A stretch of 64,000 bases of DNA from CAWVSB01 sp046710535 (GTDB lineage: Bacteria > Pseudomonadota > Gammaproteobacteria > Pseudomonadales > CAWVSB01). The stretch is taken from assembly GCA_046710535.1 (NCBI GenBank), contig JBKEHH010000008.1, positions 62,001 to 126,000 on the forward strand, in the 5' to 3' direction. The translations under genes were made by a program, and so were the position numbers. The notes beneath the pieces were generated by a model. The model was not told the origin of the DNA. It did no database searches and worked only from the letters and a program-made list of their open reading frames with translations. Shown in pieces: positions 34,243 to 45,068 of the stretch (its first letter is position 1; each line of letters opens with the position of its first letter).

Positions 34243-36027
34243 CTATGCCAATACATACAACGTATCGCCTACGGCAACCGAATCACCTTCACTAATCGAT
34301 ATTATTGTAATAGTGCCAGCTTGAGGTGCTCTAATTTCAGTTTCCATTTTCATCGCTTCTAAGATTAAAATCACATCACCTTGTTGGACATGTTCGCCAA
34401 CATTAACATTCACTTTAAAGATATTCCCTGCCAGCGGCGCGCTTATCACCTCACCTTGGCTCGCGGGCGGCGCGGTATTAGCTGGTGCGCTAGTAATCGG
34501 CGCAATGTTGGATACATCACCCCCCGTTTGCACCTCAACCACATAAGACTGCCCGTTTACAGATACGGTATAAACACCTTTGTCATCGGCCGATACGCTT
34601 TGTTGTTCTGGCTTTTGTACCGCAGGAACGCCGGTAGGCACCGGCTCAAACGCGTCACTATTGCCACGATTCTCCAAAAACTTAAGCCCTATTTGTGGAA
34701 ACAAGGCATAAGTTAATACATCTTCTATTTTATTCTCTGCCAAAGTGATGCCCTTCTCACTAGCACGCAGTGTTAATTCTTCAGTCAGCTTATCCAGCTC
34801 GTCGCTAATGTTATCAGCCGGACGACAAGTGATAGCTTCACCGCCATCTAATACTCGTTGTTGCAGGAGGGCATTAACCGGCGCCGGTGTTGCTCCGTAT
34901 TCGCCTTTTAACACGCCCGCTGTTTCTTTCGAAATTGTTTTATAACGCTCACCGGTTAATATGTTCAGTACCGCTTGAGTGCCAACAATTTGTGAGGTGG
35001 GCGTTACCAAGGCAATAAAACCTAAGTCTTCACGCACTTTGGGTATTTCTAGCAATACCTCATCAAGCCTGTCGCCCGCGCCTTGCTCTTTCAGCTGGCT
35101 TTCCATGTTGGTTAACATTCCGCCCGGTACTTGAGCGACTAAAATTCGGCTATCAACACCGCGCAAGGCTCCTTCAAAGGCTGCATATTTTTTACGAACA
35201 TCTCTAAAGTACGCAGCGATTTCTTCTAATAAATTGATATCTAAACCAGTATCCCGATCGGTGCCTTGCAACATAGCAACCACAGATTCTGTCGGTGAAT
35301 GCCCGTAAGTCATACTCATTGAAGAAATTGCGCTATCGACACGATCGATACCAGCTTCTGACGCTTTCAAAATAGTAGTAGTAGACAAGCCTGTAGTTGC
35401 ATGGCAATGCAAATGCAGTGGAATATCAATAGCCGCTTTTAACTCGGTCACTAAATCAAATGCTGCATAAGGAGTAAGCAAACCAGCCATGTCTTTAATA
35501 CAAACGGAGTGCGCTCCCATATCTTCCAGACGTCTACCCATATCCACCCACATCTCAGTCGTATGAACTGGGCTTACGGTGTAAGAAATTGTGCCTTGAG
35601 CATGCTTATCCTGCTCAATAACTGCCGCTATAGCGGTTTCTAAATTACGCGTATCGTTCATCGCGTCAAATACGCGAAATACATCAACCCCATTAACCGC
35701 AGCACGTTCGACAAATTTACGCACAACATCATCAGCGTAGTGCCGATAGCCTAAAATATTCTGACCACGAAACAACATTTGTTGCGGCGTATTCGGCATG
35801 GCTCTTTTAAGCTCTCGAATACGATCCCACGGATCTTCACCCAAATAGCGAATACAGGCATCAAAAGTCGCCCCACCCCATGTTTCTAGCGACCAAAAAC
35901 CTACTTGATCTAGTTTAGCGGCTATCGGCAACATGTCGTCTAAACGCAGCCGGGTGGCGAATAAGCTCTGATGCGCATCACGCAACACCAATTCGGTAAT
36001 TGCTAAGGGGGTTTTCTCGGTAGACAT
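34243..36027 (-). CDS. oadA: Oxaloacetate decarboxylase, alpha subunit
   Basis: A 594-aa subunit. The N-terminal carboxyltransferase TIM barrel begins with LVLRDAHQSLFATR and contains LHCHATTGLS. A conserved carboxylase linker domain follows, then a proline/alanine-rich hinge and a C-terminal biotinyl domain with the acceptor lysine K560 in EAMKMETEI. It transfers carboxyl from oxaloacetate to biotin, giving pyruvate. Together with oadB and oadG it makes a Na+ gradient. A biotin ligase must act on it but is not in this window. Confidence 0.95.
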   Translation of the reverse strand: MSTEKTPLAITELVLRDAHQSLFATRLRLDDMLPIAAKLDQVGFWSLETWGGATFDACIRYLGEDPWDRIRELKRAMPNTPQQMLFRGQNILGYRHYADDVVRKFVERAAVNGVDVFRVFDAMNDTRNLETAIAAVIEQDKHAQGTISYTVSPVHTTEMWVDMGRRLEDMGAHSVCIKDMAGLLTPYAAFDLVTELKAAIDIPLHLHCHATTGLSTTTILKASEAGIDRVDSAISSMSMTYGHSPTESVVAMLQGTDRDTGLDINLLEEIAAYFRDVRKKYAAFEGALRGVDSRILVAQVPGGMLTNMESQLKEQGAGDRLDEVLLEIPKVREDLGFIALVTPTSQIVGTQAVLNILTGERYKTISKETAGVLKGEYGATPAPVNALLQQRVLDGGEAITCRPADNISDELDKLTEELTLRASEKGITLAENKIEDVLTYALFPQIGLKFLENRGNSDAFEPVPTGVPAVQKPEQQSVSADDKGVYTVSVNGQSYVVEVQTGGDVSNIAPITSAPANTAPPASQGEVISAPLAGNIFKVNVNVGEHVQQGDVILILEAMKMETEIRAPQAGTITIISISEGDSVAVGDTLYVLA

Positions 36028-36053
36028 GGTTAATCCTCAGAAAATCTGGATAG

Positions 36054-36308
36054 CTATTTTTTATTTGCTTTATGTTGTTCAATTGCTGCCATAATTACAG
36101 CAGTTAACTCACCTTGAGCAGGTTTATTTGAGTTTGACACTCTGGCATTGGTTGGCGGCTGGTTAACTAACTGATCCCCGACCATAAGCTTTACCAAGGC
36201 GGACATAACCAAAATTGCGCCTATCAGTACCATTAAAAACGTAAATACAGTTCCCATGCCAAATAGCATGAGATCAATTCCTTGCTGCATTAAAGACACT
36301 TGTTCCAT
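36054..36308 (-). CDS. oadG: Oxaloacetate decarboxylase, gamma subunit
   Basis: Small (84 aa) subunit with one membrane helix (about residues 15-38) and a short cytoplasmic tail rich in Asn, Gln and Pro. It begins MEQVSLMQQGIDLMLFGMGTV, typical of OadG, which holds the alpha and beta subunits together. It is the first gene of the operon, 26 nt before oadA. Confidence 0.9.
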   Translation of the reverse strand: MEQVSLMQQGIDLMLFGMGTVFTFLMVLIGAILVMSALVKLMVGDQLVNQPPTNARVSNSNKPAQGELTAVIMAAIEQHKANKK

Positions 36309-36559
36309 GACTTACTCTTGTCGTTAGTCGATGCTAGGCTAGCACTTGCACGGGATAGGTAAACTCTACCTCCTTACCATTTTGTAGGCAAACTTTGCTG
36401 CTTACGTAGCTTAACTACAACCTAGCAAATTATGCCACTGTAAATAAACTATTTTATTTAACTGCCAAGCAAGTAAAATGCCTTCTTTTACTTAAACACC
36501 TGCTCAACCATAAGCCACCACGAGAGATTGTTATCACCCCACAAATATACATTGCCCCC

Positions 36560-37486
36560 ATGGAAGGCGTTACTGACCATTTAATGCGCAAGTTACTTTG
36601 TCAGCAAGGTGGAGTAAGCCGCTGCGTAACTGAGTTTGTGCGGATAACAAATACCTTGCTACCGCCAAAACTTTATTATCGCTGCGTGCCCGAACTACTA
36701 GCGGGTGCTGTAACTGCCAACAATATCCCGGTGTATGTGCAGCTGTTAGGCAGCGATGCAGCGTGCCTTGCCGACAATGCGGCCCGCGCTGCTGAGCTGG
36801 GTGCGGTTGGAATAGATTTGAATTTTGGCTGCCCTGCGAAAACGGTTAACAGGCACAAAGGTGGTGCAATAATGCTGCAAGAGCCTGATAACGTAGGCAA
36901 GGCAGTAGCAGCCGCTCGTAATGCGGTGCCTAAGCATATTCCTGTGACTGCCAAAATGCGGCTTGGCTATCTAGATAAAACGCTATACACCGACAATGCC
37001 CAAGCAATTAATGATGCTGGAGCAAATGAGCTGTGCGTACACGCTCGCACCAAAAGCGAAGCATACAAGCCGCCGGCTCACTGGGAATATTTAGCTAAGA
37101 TACGGGAGCAGGTTACTATCCCGGTAATTGCCAATGGCGATATATGGTCGTTAGAAGACTATAAAATATGTCGCGCTATTACTGGCTGCGAACATGTGAT
37201 GATCGGCCGCGGCTTATTGGCTAACCCAAAATTAGCGTTTGAGATAACCCAGTATAACCAGTCCGGTGTATTGCTAGAGAGTAACTGGCAAGACATTGTG
37301 CCACTGCTGTTGGAGTTTCAAACAGATCGCAACGCCCATTATCCTGCCCGTTTTGCCGGCGATCGATTAAAAAAATGGCTGCATTATTTAAGTATGCAAT
37401 TTGATGAGGCTGAAGTTTTGTTTAACCGCATCAGAAGGCTACGCGAACCCGACGAATTACAACTTTGCTTAGAGCAAGCAGCCTAG
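36560..37486 (+). CDS. dusC: tRNA-dihydrouridine(16) synthase DusC (start uncertain)
   Basis: A 308-aa FMN enzyme that reduces uridine 16 in tRNA. Motifs: MEGVTD at the first residue, FGCPAKTVNRHKGGA with the catalytic Cys, CVHARTK and IANGDI. The family normally begins with about seven residues before MEG that form the first barrel strand (as ...LLAPMEG). Here that strand exists in frame upstream (QIYIAP) but has no ATG, GTG or TTG. Candidate unusual starts are ATT 36527 or CTG 36500. The listed ATG would drop the strand, so the real start is probably upstream. Confidence 0.88.
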   Translation: MEGVTDHLMRKLLCQQGGVSRCVTEFVRITNTLLPPKLYYRCVPELLAGAVTANNIPVYVQLLGSDAACLADNAARAAELGAVGIDLNFGCPAKTVNRHKGGAIMLQEPDNVGKAVAAARNAVPKHIPVTAKMRLGYLDKTLYTDNAQAINDAGANELCVHARTKSEAYKPPAHWEYLAKIREQVTIPVIANGDIWSLEDYKICRAITGCEHVMIGRGLLANPKLAFEITQYNQSGVLLESNWQDIVPLLLEFQTDRNAHYPARFAGDRLKKWLHYLSMQFDEAEVLFNRIRRLREPDELQLCLEQAA

Positions 37487-37496
37487 CAATGGCCTG

Positions 37497-39071
37497 TTAA
37501 ACCGCCCTATCGCTATCTTTCCAGTATTGCGCCCGCAATACTTTTTTATCTGGCTTGCCCACATTAGTTAATGGAATCACCGCGACAAAATCAATCGATT
37601 TTGGGACCTGTATTGAACCTTTAGCGTCTTTTACCAGCGCCATCAGTTCGGCCGCTAACTCATCGTCACCTTCAATATCAGGTCTCAATACCACCACTGC
37701 TTTGACTTCTTCACCCCATTTTTCACTGGGCACACCAATAACACAATTTTGTCCCACGCTTGGATGTTCGCTGATCACATCTTCAACTTCACGCGGAAAT
37801 ACATTAAAACCTCCAGTCACAATCATGTCTTTGGTACGGTCAATAATGTATAAAAATCCTTCTTCATCAAACCGACCAACATCGCCGGTATGTAACCAAT
37901 CGCCGGCCATTGCCTGGGCGGTTTGTTCGGGCAAATCCAAATATTCTTTCATCACTAGCGGGCCGCGGACACAAATTTCTCCCGGCTCTCCGTTGGCAAC
38001 TTCTTTGTTATTTTCATCTAACAACTTTAAATGCACCCAAGGCGCCGGCTTACCACAAGAACTTAAGCGCCCTGGTTTACTAAGATCATGCTCCTCTCTT
38101 GTCATGTTAACCAAAACCATTGGCGCTTCTGACTGACCGAAAAACTGATAAAAAATCTTGCCCCACTTTTCTATACCTTCACGCAAGCGCGCAGGGCTCA
38201 TGGGTGATGCGCCATAGAAGATAGTCTCCATGCTCGACATATCAGCGGTGGCAGAACGCGGATGATCCAACATAAAGTACAACATCACTGGCACTAACAT
38301 TGTTGCGGTAATTTTGTGTTCTTCAATCATGTCGTAAAGTTTGTCTATATCAAAACCTTGCGCTACGTAGAAACAACCACCGCGCTGCAAAGTCGGCACG
38401 AAAAAAGCAGCGCCAGCATGTGACAAGGGAGTTGCAATCAACATGCGTAGTTCGTCAGGAAACTCCCACTCGGCTATTTGCACCATCGTCATGTAGGTAG
38501 CAGCGCGGTAAGTTTGCAATACACCTTTAGGTTTCCCCGTCGTGCCACCGGTATAGACAATACTGCCAATATCTTCAGGATGTATCTCGGGCCCAACTAA
38601 CGCTTGCGGGGTAAATGTATCTGCCAGTACGCCATAGTTTTCTCCCGCTTGCCCATCGCCAAATGCTAACAGGTGTTTCAAACTAGGCACCAGTTGTTTC
38701 AATTGTGCCGCCCGCTCTTCAAACATCGAAGCGTCATAAACCAACACTTCAACTTTGGCATCATTTAATACATAGGCATGATCATCCAAACTACCCATTG
38801 GATGCAGCGCCATGCCGCAGCAACCAGCTATTTGCATACCGGCCATGTTGTACAAAACTTCTGGTCGATTACCCGAAATTACTGCCGTGCGAGTACCAAC
38901 GCCGACACCTTTGCTCTGCAATGCCTGAACATACTGGCTAGTGCGCTCGCGTACCTCTTTATAAGTTGCAGTTGTATCACCTAGATGCAAGCAAGGCTTG
39001 TCATCATTCTGGTTGAGACCGCTTATCATCAGATGCGGCAGTAGCGGTTGCTCGCTAATTTGATTAGTCAT
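37497..39071 (-). CDS. AMP-forming acyl-CoA ligase
   Basis: A 524-aa acyl-adenylate-forming enzyme. The core motifs are YTGGTTGKPKGV (phosphate loop), FYGASPMSP and GWLHTGDVGRFDEEGFLYIIDR-like text read as DWLHTGDVGR and IDRTKDM, with the C-terminal K in TNVGKPDKK. It activates a carboxylic acid as its CoA thioester, probably a fatty acid or similar. It is convergent with dusC (10 nt) and follows the asparaginase gene on the same strand. The substrate is not predictable. Confidence 0.9.
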   Translation of the reverse strand: MTNQISEQPLLPHLMISGLNQNDDKPCLHLGDTTATYKEVRERTSQYVQALQSKGVGVGTRTAVISGNRPEVLYNMAGMQIAGCCGMALHPMGSLDDHAYVLNDAKVEVLVYDASMFEERAAQLKQLVPSLKHLLAFGDGQAGENYGVLADTFTPQALVGPEIHPEDIGSIVYTGGTTGKPKGVLQTYRAATYMTMVQIAEWEFPDELRMLIATPLSHAGAAFFVPTLQRGGCFYVAQGFDIDKLYDMIEEHKITATMLVPVMLYFMLDHPRSATADMSSMETIFYGASPMSPARLREGIEKWGKIFYQFFGQSEAPMVLVNMTREEHDLSKPGRLSSCGKPAPWVHLKLLDENNKEVANGEPGEICVRGPLVMKEYLDLPEQTAQAMAGDWLHTGDVGRFDEEGFLYIIDRTKDMIVTGGFNVFPREVEDVISEHPSVGQNCVIGVPSEKWGEEVKAVVVLRPDIEGDDELAAELMALVKDAKGSIQVPKSIDFVAVIPLTNVGKPDKKVLRAQYWKDSDRAV

Positions 39072-39079
39072 AGAAGAAC

Positions 39080-39105
39080 CCTAGCAATTAAATTTCGTTG
39101 CTAGG
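39080..39105 (-). other. Hairpin in the leader of the acyl-CoA ligase
   Basis: CCTAGCAA (39080-39087) pairs with TTGCTAGG (39098-39105), giving an 8-bp stem and a 10-nt loop. It lies just ahead of the ligase start and behind the asparaginase stop. No T-run follows; it may lower read-through or protect an RNA end. Confidence 0.35.
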
Positions 39106-39152
39106 TATTCTAGGTAGGTTGATAGGTAAATACAGTTAACTATTGGCAGGAA

Positions 39153-40193
39153 TTAAAAGTCATAAAACCATTGCTGTATCTGCACAGCATTTTTGGTTTT
39201 GGTCAATGCCAACATCAATAATATCCTTGCTTTTTGTGGGCTTAAATCATCAGCAACAACAAAATCTAATTTATCGTCATTAACTTCACTATTTCTAAGT
39301 ACGTGGCCAGAACCGACTCTGCTGCTGCGCACAACTACAACACCTTTACTGCGTGCAGCTTTTAGGGCCTCTTCAACCTCAGGATAAAAGTTTCCATTAC
39401 CCACACCAGCATTAATAATCCCCTTCGCACCAGCCTCCACCAGTGCATTAACTGGCACAGGTGATGCATTGGCATAGCCGTAGACAATATCTACTTGCGG
39501 CAACACCTTGAGACCACTCACATCAAATATTGAATTAGCTGTCATCGGGGCCTGGTAAAAATTAACGTCACCCAGCTCTACGTTACCCAGGGGGCCACTA
39601 TTACGAGCAACAAAAGTACTCACCTGAGTAGTATTGGCTTTCGTCACGTCCTTGGCACTTAAAATAGCATCATTCATGACCACCATTACGCCATGATTTT
39701 TAGATTTAGCACTGGCGGCTACAGCTACTGCATTATACAAATTACGCGCACCATCAGGGCTCAAACTACTTGAAGGCCGCATTGACCCCACCAACACAAT
39801 AGGTTTAGCGCTACTAACAACCAAGCTTAAAAAGTATGCGGTCTCCTCCATGGTATCGGTGCCATGGATTATTACTATTGCGTCTACCTCTGTAGCAGCA
39901 AGATAATAATCAACTCTGGCTGCTAATTTCAGCCAAACCTCATTATTCATCGCCTGACTGCCTATTTGTGCAACTTGTTCACCATTAATCTCTGCCAATG
40001 CGTGTATTTCTGGCACACTATTGAGCACATCATCAATAGGTAATTTAGCAGCTTGATAGGCACTGTTAGTAGCGCTATCGCCAGCTCCTGCAATGGTGCC
40101 ACCCGTTGCTAAAATCACTACCCTTGGCAATTCTTCCGCCATAAGAGGCGATGACAACGACAACATCGCTATTAATGCAATAAAGACTTTCAT
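39153..40193 (-). CDS. Periplasmic type II L-asparaginase
   Basis: A 346-aa exported enzyme that hydrolyses asparagine (and perhaps glutamine) to aspartate and ammonia. It has a signal peptide (about residues 1-19, ending PLMA). The nucleophile T33 lies in ATGGTIAG and the second catalytic Thr in HGTDTMEETA. The C-terminal SRVGSGHV and family fold are intact. A leader of 95 nt separates it from the divergent propeller/GGDEF gene. Confidence 0.92.
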   Translation of the reverse strand: MKVFIALIAMLSLSSPLMAEELPRVVILATGGTIAGAGDSATNSAYQAAKLPIDDVLNSVPEIHALAEINGEQVAQIGSQAMNNEVWLKLAARVDYYLAATEVDAIVIIHGTDTMEETAYFLSLVVSSAKPIVLVGSMRPSSSLSPDGARNLYNAVAVAASAKSKNHGVMVVMNDAILSAKDVTKANTTQVSTFVARNSGPLGNVELGDVNFYQAPMTANSIFDVSGLKVLPQVDIVYGYANASPVPVNALVEAGAKGIINAGVGNGNFYPEVEEALKAARSKGVVVVRSSRVGSGHVLRNSEVNDDKLDFVVADDLSPQKARILLMLALTKTKNAVQIQQWFYDF

Positions 40194-40378
40194 TTGTCTC
40201 CTCTTAATAATTACTTAAATTTGGCTCAGCATGCCATTAATAATGATTATTTTCTAAACTATTTGCGTATTGGCATAGGCCTGCTTTAATGGGTGATAAT
40301 TCTATTAGTTACCCGCATATACCTTTGATCAAAATACTTACATCTCATTGCCTAACTTTTCCTACAACAGTAAAAACA

Positions 40379-43287
40379 ATGTTGCATACAGTCTTGCTAT
40401 CGAGTTTAGCAGCACAGTTGTTTGTATTTAATGTCTTTGCATTAGAGTCATCGCTCACTCCGTCACAGTATCATCATCAACAATGGAATAATGAAAACGG
40501 CCTACCTCAAAATACGATAAATTCAATAGCGCAAACAACTGATGGATATTTATGGTTAGGGACACTAGAGGGATTAGTGCGCTTTGATGGGATAAAATTC
40601 GCTAACTTTAATTCGCGTAATACGCCGGCGTTAGATCACAATATGATCATTGCTACCCATACCGACAAGAATGGAGTGCTATGGGTTGTTAACTCTAAAG
40701 GCAGTATTATTAAAGTGGTTAACGATCAATTCCAACGCCTTCCTTCAATTAACAGCTTACCAACTACCCTAGTTAACGCCATCTACGCCAGTGGTGAAGG
40801 CATGCTATGGATAGGCACTAATGGGGATGGCTTAGTTAAATATCAAAATGCGCAGTTCACCAGCCCTGAATACTTAAAAGTCTTAGGCAACCATATTAGG
40901 AAGATAATTGAAAATGAAGATGGGCTTTGGGTGGCAAGTGACAAAGGGCTATTTCTCATAACCGATGATGACCAAGTAATTCCCATTAGCGATAAGACCG
41001 GTCTCAATAGCAATATAAAGGCTTTGTATTCAACTAAAGACAAACTAGTCCTAGTGGGAACCGATAAAGGCTTAGTTTACGTAAAAGATAACGATCTACT
41101 GTCGCTAAGTCATATGGGCGGGGTCAAAAATAATAGCGTCGAAGCGATTCTAGAGGACTCGGATGAAAACATTTGGATTGCAACTGACGGACAAGGTCTA
41201 GTTAGAGTACAAGACATACTTAGTCTTTCACCAAAAACCAAAACACTATTCAGTAATCAGTCTATCTATTCGTTATTCGAAGACCGTGAAAATATATTAT
41301 GGATCGGCTCGCATTTAGACGGACTGCATAAACTCAAAGATCCTCGAGTTGTAACTTATTCGACCGCTGAAGGGCTTAGCCATCGGTCAGTAAGATCTGT
41401 TATCCACAGTAGTCGCGGTTCTATTTTAATAGGCACTGCAGGCGGTGGCGTTAACGAATACCAGGATGGCAATATCACCCCCTATTCTTCGCTGCCGCAA
41501 CTGTCTCATCTAAAAGTCTACACAATGATAGAAAACCCTGATGGAGCACTATAGATAGGCTCGGATGAAGGAATTTTTAAAGCGTATGAAAACTCCTTTG
41601 ATCACTACACTGTCGAAAATGGCCTTGCTAACAATATTGTATTAGCCCTTCATCAAGCGCCTAATGGTGATTTATGGGTAGGAACTTACTCTGGTGGCTT
41701 GAATATTTTTAATCACAATGGGTTTAAAAATGTACCGTCTGTTCCAGCACCTAATGAAACCAGCATTAATGTTATTTATGAAGATAGTCGCGGTGATATT
41801 TGGATAGGAACCAGAGGCAAAGGCTTAGTTAAGTATTCCAACAACCAGTTTAAAACCTATACTACTGCTGAAGGCTTATCAGACAACATGATATTTGCCA
41901 TCCATGAAGACCGTGGCGGCTATCTATGGATAGGGACTTATGGGGGCGGGTTAAACCGTTTAAAAGACGAAGTCTTCACCGCAGTTACCGAAGATCATGG
42001 GTTATACGACAATGTCATACATAAAATCATTGAAGATAATACTGGCCGCTTTTGGATGAGTAGTAACAAAGGCATTTTCAATGTCAGTAAAGACGAGTTA
42101 AACGCGACTATCAATGGTGTGAAAAAAACCATTAGTCCAATTGTCTACAGCACCAAAGATGGGATGAGGAACTCAGAATGTAACGGTGGCAACAATGCCG
42201 GGTTGTTAACTAACCAAAATGAAATATGGTTTCCTACGATAGATGGCATAGTAAGGGTCAGTAAGCTAGATTATGAGGAGAGATATTTTTCAACACCAGC
42301 CCTTATCAATGAAGTTATAGCTAATAACAACATCATCAATAAAAGCGAATTACCTAATCTTGGATCTGATATTAATAGCTTATCAATTAGTTATGCAGCC
42401 CCCAGTCTCTATGACCCCAAAGTCTTAGATTCAAATACAAGTTATCCGGTATTGATGATGACTGGGTATATTCAGCAAATGAACGAGTAGCTTATTACCA
42501 AAATATTCCAGCAGGCCAGTACTCCTTTAATGTCTTAGTAAAAAGCTTAAATAAAGATTGGTCGCTAAACAAGACCTCACTAAAATTTACTATTAGCCCC
42601 CAATACTATGAAACTGTCTGGTTTAAGCTGCTACTAGGATTTTTTACTATTGCGATAATTTATTTGGCTCATCGCGTCAAAGTGCTTCATCTGCAACGTA
42701 ATAACCGAGAACTAGAGAATGCAATTCAGCAGCGCACTGTAGAGCTAAAAAAAGCAAATACTTTATTGAATCAGCTAGCACGAGAAGACAGCTTAACAGG
42801 AGTAATGAATCGTCGAGCGTTTACCGAAATATTGGAACGAGAATGCAGCCATGCAGAGCAAACATTATCAGACCTTTGCTTGTTATTTGTCGACATTGAC
42901 TACTTCAAGCAATATAACGACGTATTTGGACACCAGGCTGGCGACAGCTGCATAAAAAATATAGCAACGGTGATATCCCAATCTTGCAAACAACCAGGTC
43001 AAGTCGTTGCTCGCTATGGCGGCGATGAGTTTGCGGTTATTTTACCCGCGCTAGATAAAGATGATGCGTTGGCTCATGCCGATGGAATATGCTGTGAAAT
43101 AGCAAATCAAGCAATTAGTCATCCTGATTCAAAAGTGTCAGGCATAGTCACTGTTACTATCGGTGTTGGTAGTATTAGTGAACTGAAAAGCTATGCGGCA
43201 GATGAGTTGATCTCCTCTGCTGATCAAGGTTTATACCATGCCAAAAAGACTGGTAAAAACAGAGCAGCATCTAGCAAGAACAGTTAA
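40379..43287 (+). pseudogene. Broken two-component-type propeller sensor with GGDEF domain
   Basis: One gene cut into three frames. The signal peptide starts at ATG 40379 (MLHTVLLSSLAAQLF); an upstream ATG at 40289 is less likely. Then come about 14 propeller repeats (pattern GLP.N.I..I.....G.LW.GT.GGL), a Y_Y_Y domain, one membrane helix, a coiled coil and a diguanylate cyclase domain with YGGDEF. An in-frame TAG at 41552-41554 replaces the expected Trp (GAL*IG). Near 42427-42430 one base is lost: adding one restores VL.FKYKLSGIDDDW. The intact product would be about 970 aa, sensing in the periplasm and making c-di-GMP. Confidence 0.85.
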
Positions 43288-43380
43288 TGTCGCGAGTATT
43301 AGTCGACGTAACTGCTGCAATCTATAGGTTTTTCCACTATATTCATCTCACCTTTAAAATAGTAAAAACTGAATACATCC

Positions 43381-44235
43381 ATGTCAATTAACAAAGAACT
43401 TGTAATATCTTGCGCCGAAGAAAATAAAATGATCTTACGAGAACGCTTTCAAGAGTATGGCTATCTCTATATCAAAAGTTATGTCTCTAGTGAAAACTGC
43501 AGCGCTATGCTCAATGACATTATTACCGCGACCACGCCCTATATAACGCTTGACGATAAAACCAAACTGCCTATTTCAAATGGTGACCCTTTTTTTGAAA
43601 CCGATAAAATATGGGATGATATTTACCCTAAAATTCAGTCATTAGAGTCGTTCCATAGCTTTTTCCATGACGACCATATTATGGAGTTCATGAAGACAGT
43701 TTCCGATAGTGACGTCTTCGTTTACCCTATGAAAATGGCGCGAATTTCAACTCCCGGTAAAATAGGCTATGGAACGCCACCCCATCAAGACGCGCACTCC
43801 CATCATGCAGGACCTACTATGGCTGGAATTTGGGTGGCATTGCATGATGTAAAAAAAAGCATGGGGCGGTTAAAAGTGTTACCCCACTCTCACAAAGATG
43901 GCGTCAGAAATGTTTTTAAAGCTGATGGTGTTGGCGGCGTTCAATGTGAGATTTTTGAGTATGAAAACACGTGGCATGTATCAGATGTTGCGCAAGGCGA
44001 TATTATTATTTTTCACTCTTGCTGCATTCATAAAGCCGAGCCGAACACTGCAAAAAATGCAGCAAGACTGAGTATAGACACCCGATTTTGCGACTATGGG
44101 GCAGCTGTTTTTTCAACTAATCTCGAGCCTCACCATGGCTGGCGCATTGAAGGTCTAGACTGGGCCAATATTTACCAAAACTGGCAAGACAACAAACTTC
44201 AATATTACTGGAAAAATTATCCAAACTTATTTTGA
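43381..44235 (+). CDS. Phytanoyl-CoA dioxygenase family protein
   Basis: A 284-aa Fe(II)/2-oxoglutarate oxygenase of the PhyH type. Iron ligands are the H-x-D in PPHQDAHSHH and the distal His in IIIFHSCCIHKAEPN; the 2-oxoglutarate Arg fits AARLSIDTRF. Members hydroxylate small molecules or lipids. It stands 93 nt after the broken sensor and before a lipoprotein gene. The substrate is unknown. Confidence 0.88.
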   Translation: MSINKELVISCAEENKMILRERFQEYGYLYIKSYVSSENCSAMLNDIITATTPYITLDDKTKLPISNGDPFFETDKIWDDIYPKIQSLESFHSFFHDDHIMEFMKTVSDSDVFVYPMKMARISTPGKIGYGTPPHQDAHSHHAGPTMAGIWVALHDVKKSMGRLKVLPHSHKDGVRNVFKADGVGGVQCEIFEYENTWHVSDVAQGDIIIFHSCCIHKAEPNTAKNAARLSIDTRFCDYGAAVFSTNLEPHHGWRIEGLDWANIYQNWQDNKLQYYWKNYPNLF

Positions 44236-44255
44236 TAACTTACTGAAAAATAATT

Positions 44256-44957
44256 GTGATTAGATTTTCCCCCAATAAATCGCGTCTATTTAGTGCTCTG
44301 CAAATTACTTCAGTGCTAATTTTACTCAGCGCCTGTAATTCCATGCCCCAACAAATAAAAAATTTGGGCAAAAGCGACATCGACTTCGTCATTGATGCTC
44401 ACGTACAAGAACAGATAGTGATGATTGAGAGTCTTACTAGGAAACTCTATATACGCAATCCAAATCAACTGGCGTTAGCGGCGAAATCCACCACAGTAGA
44501 CAAAAGAATATTTAGTATTTTGGGCAGTGGGAAAACTGGCACGTTACCGACACTTAAGTTCAGTGAGTTGAATAATTTAACCGGGGTGGACGCAATTAAT
44601 TTGGGATTAACACCGCTTTGGCAGGGCGATAAAGTATTTGCCGTAATGGTAGGATTAGCAGGAATGTTAAAGACCTCATACAACAGCCAAACCGAATTTT
44701 ATATGCTTGATAGCCTAGACCAGCAGGCCTTATACAACAGCGCACGAAATATTGAAATTTTAAATTGGAAAATAAGCAATCGCAAGGGCACTAACGGCGC
44801 ACCATTGTTATTAACTGATCATCACGATTTGTTCTTTACCGACACTAGCTTTGACAGACTTTTTACCCGAATGACAGCAGTACAAGATATGATGGCCAAA
44901 ATTGTTGCATCCAAAAATGATCGTGGTATCAATACAGTTGTATATGGTATTGCTTAG
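44256..44957 (+). CDS. Uncharacterised lipoprotein
   Basis: A 233-aa exported protein. It starts with GTG at 44256 and has a signal peptide ending in a lipobox LLSAC, so it should be anchored in the inner or outer membrane. The rest contains no domain that I recognise; a short segment ESLTRKLYIRNPNQLAL recurs in unannotated gammaproteobacterial lipoproteins. It lies 20 nt after the PhyH gene and may be co-transcribed. Confidence 0.75.
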   Translation: MIRFSPNKSRLFSALQITSVLILLSACNSMPQQIKNLGKSDIDFVIDAHVQEQIVMIESLTRKLYIRNPNQLALAAKSTTVDKRIFSILGSGKTGTLPTLKFSELNNLTGVDAINLGLTPLWQGDKVFAVMVGLAGMLKTSYNSQTEFYMLDSLDQQALYNSARNIEILNWKISNRKGTNGAPLLLTDHHDLFFTDTSFDRLFTRMTAVQDMMAKIVASKNDRGINTVVYGIA

Positions 44958-45068
44958 ACCTTCCTACCGGTTGGAATCTAATATCATCAACATTATTACT
45001 CGCAACGTAATGGCAGCAATTACGCTTTTGCGTATCTTTAATAAAAATTAATTAGCGCAGGCATAAGC

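Noticed and set aside
37555..38136. 193-codon open frame on the plus strand opposite the acyl-CoA ligase
   Set aside because: It is the antisense of a clear AMP-ligase gene; the amino-acid sequence is low-complexity and Ser/Thr/Pro-rich with no family features.
41552..41554. In-frame TAG in the propeller gene as pyrrolysine or a programmed read-through
   Set aside because: It replaces a Trp typical of every propeller repeat, and the gene has an additional frameshift. Loss of function is simpler.
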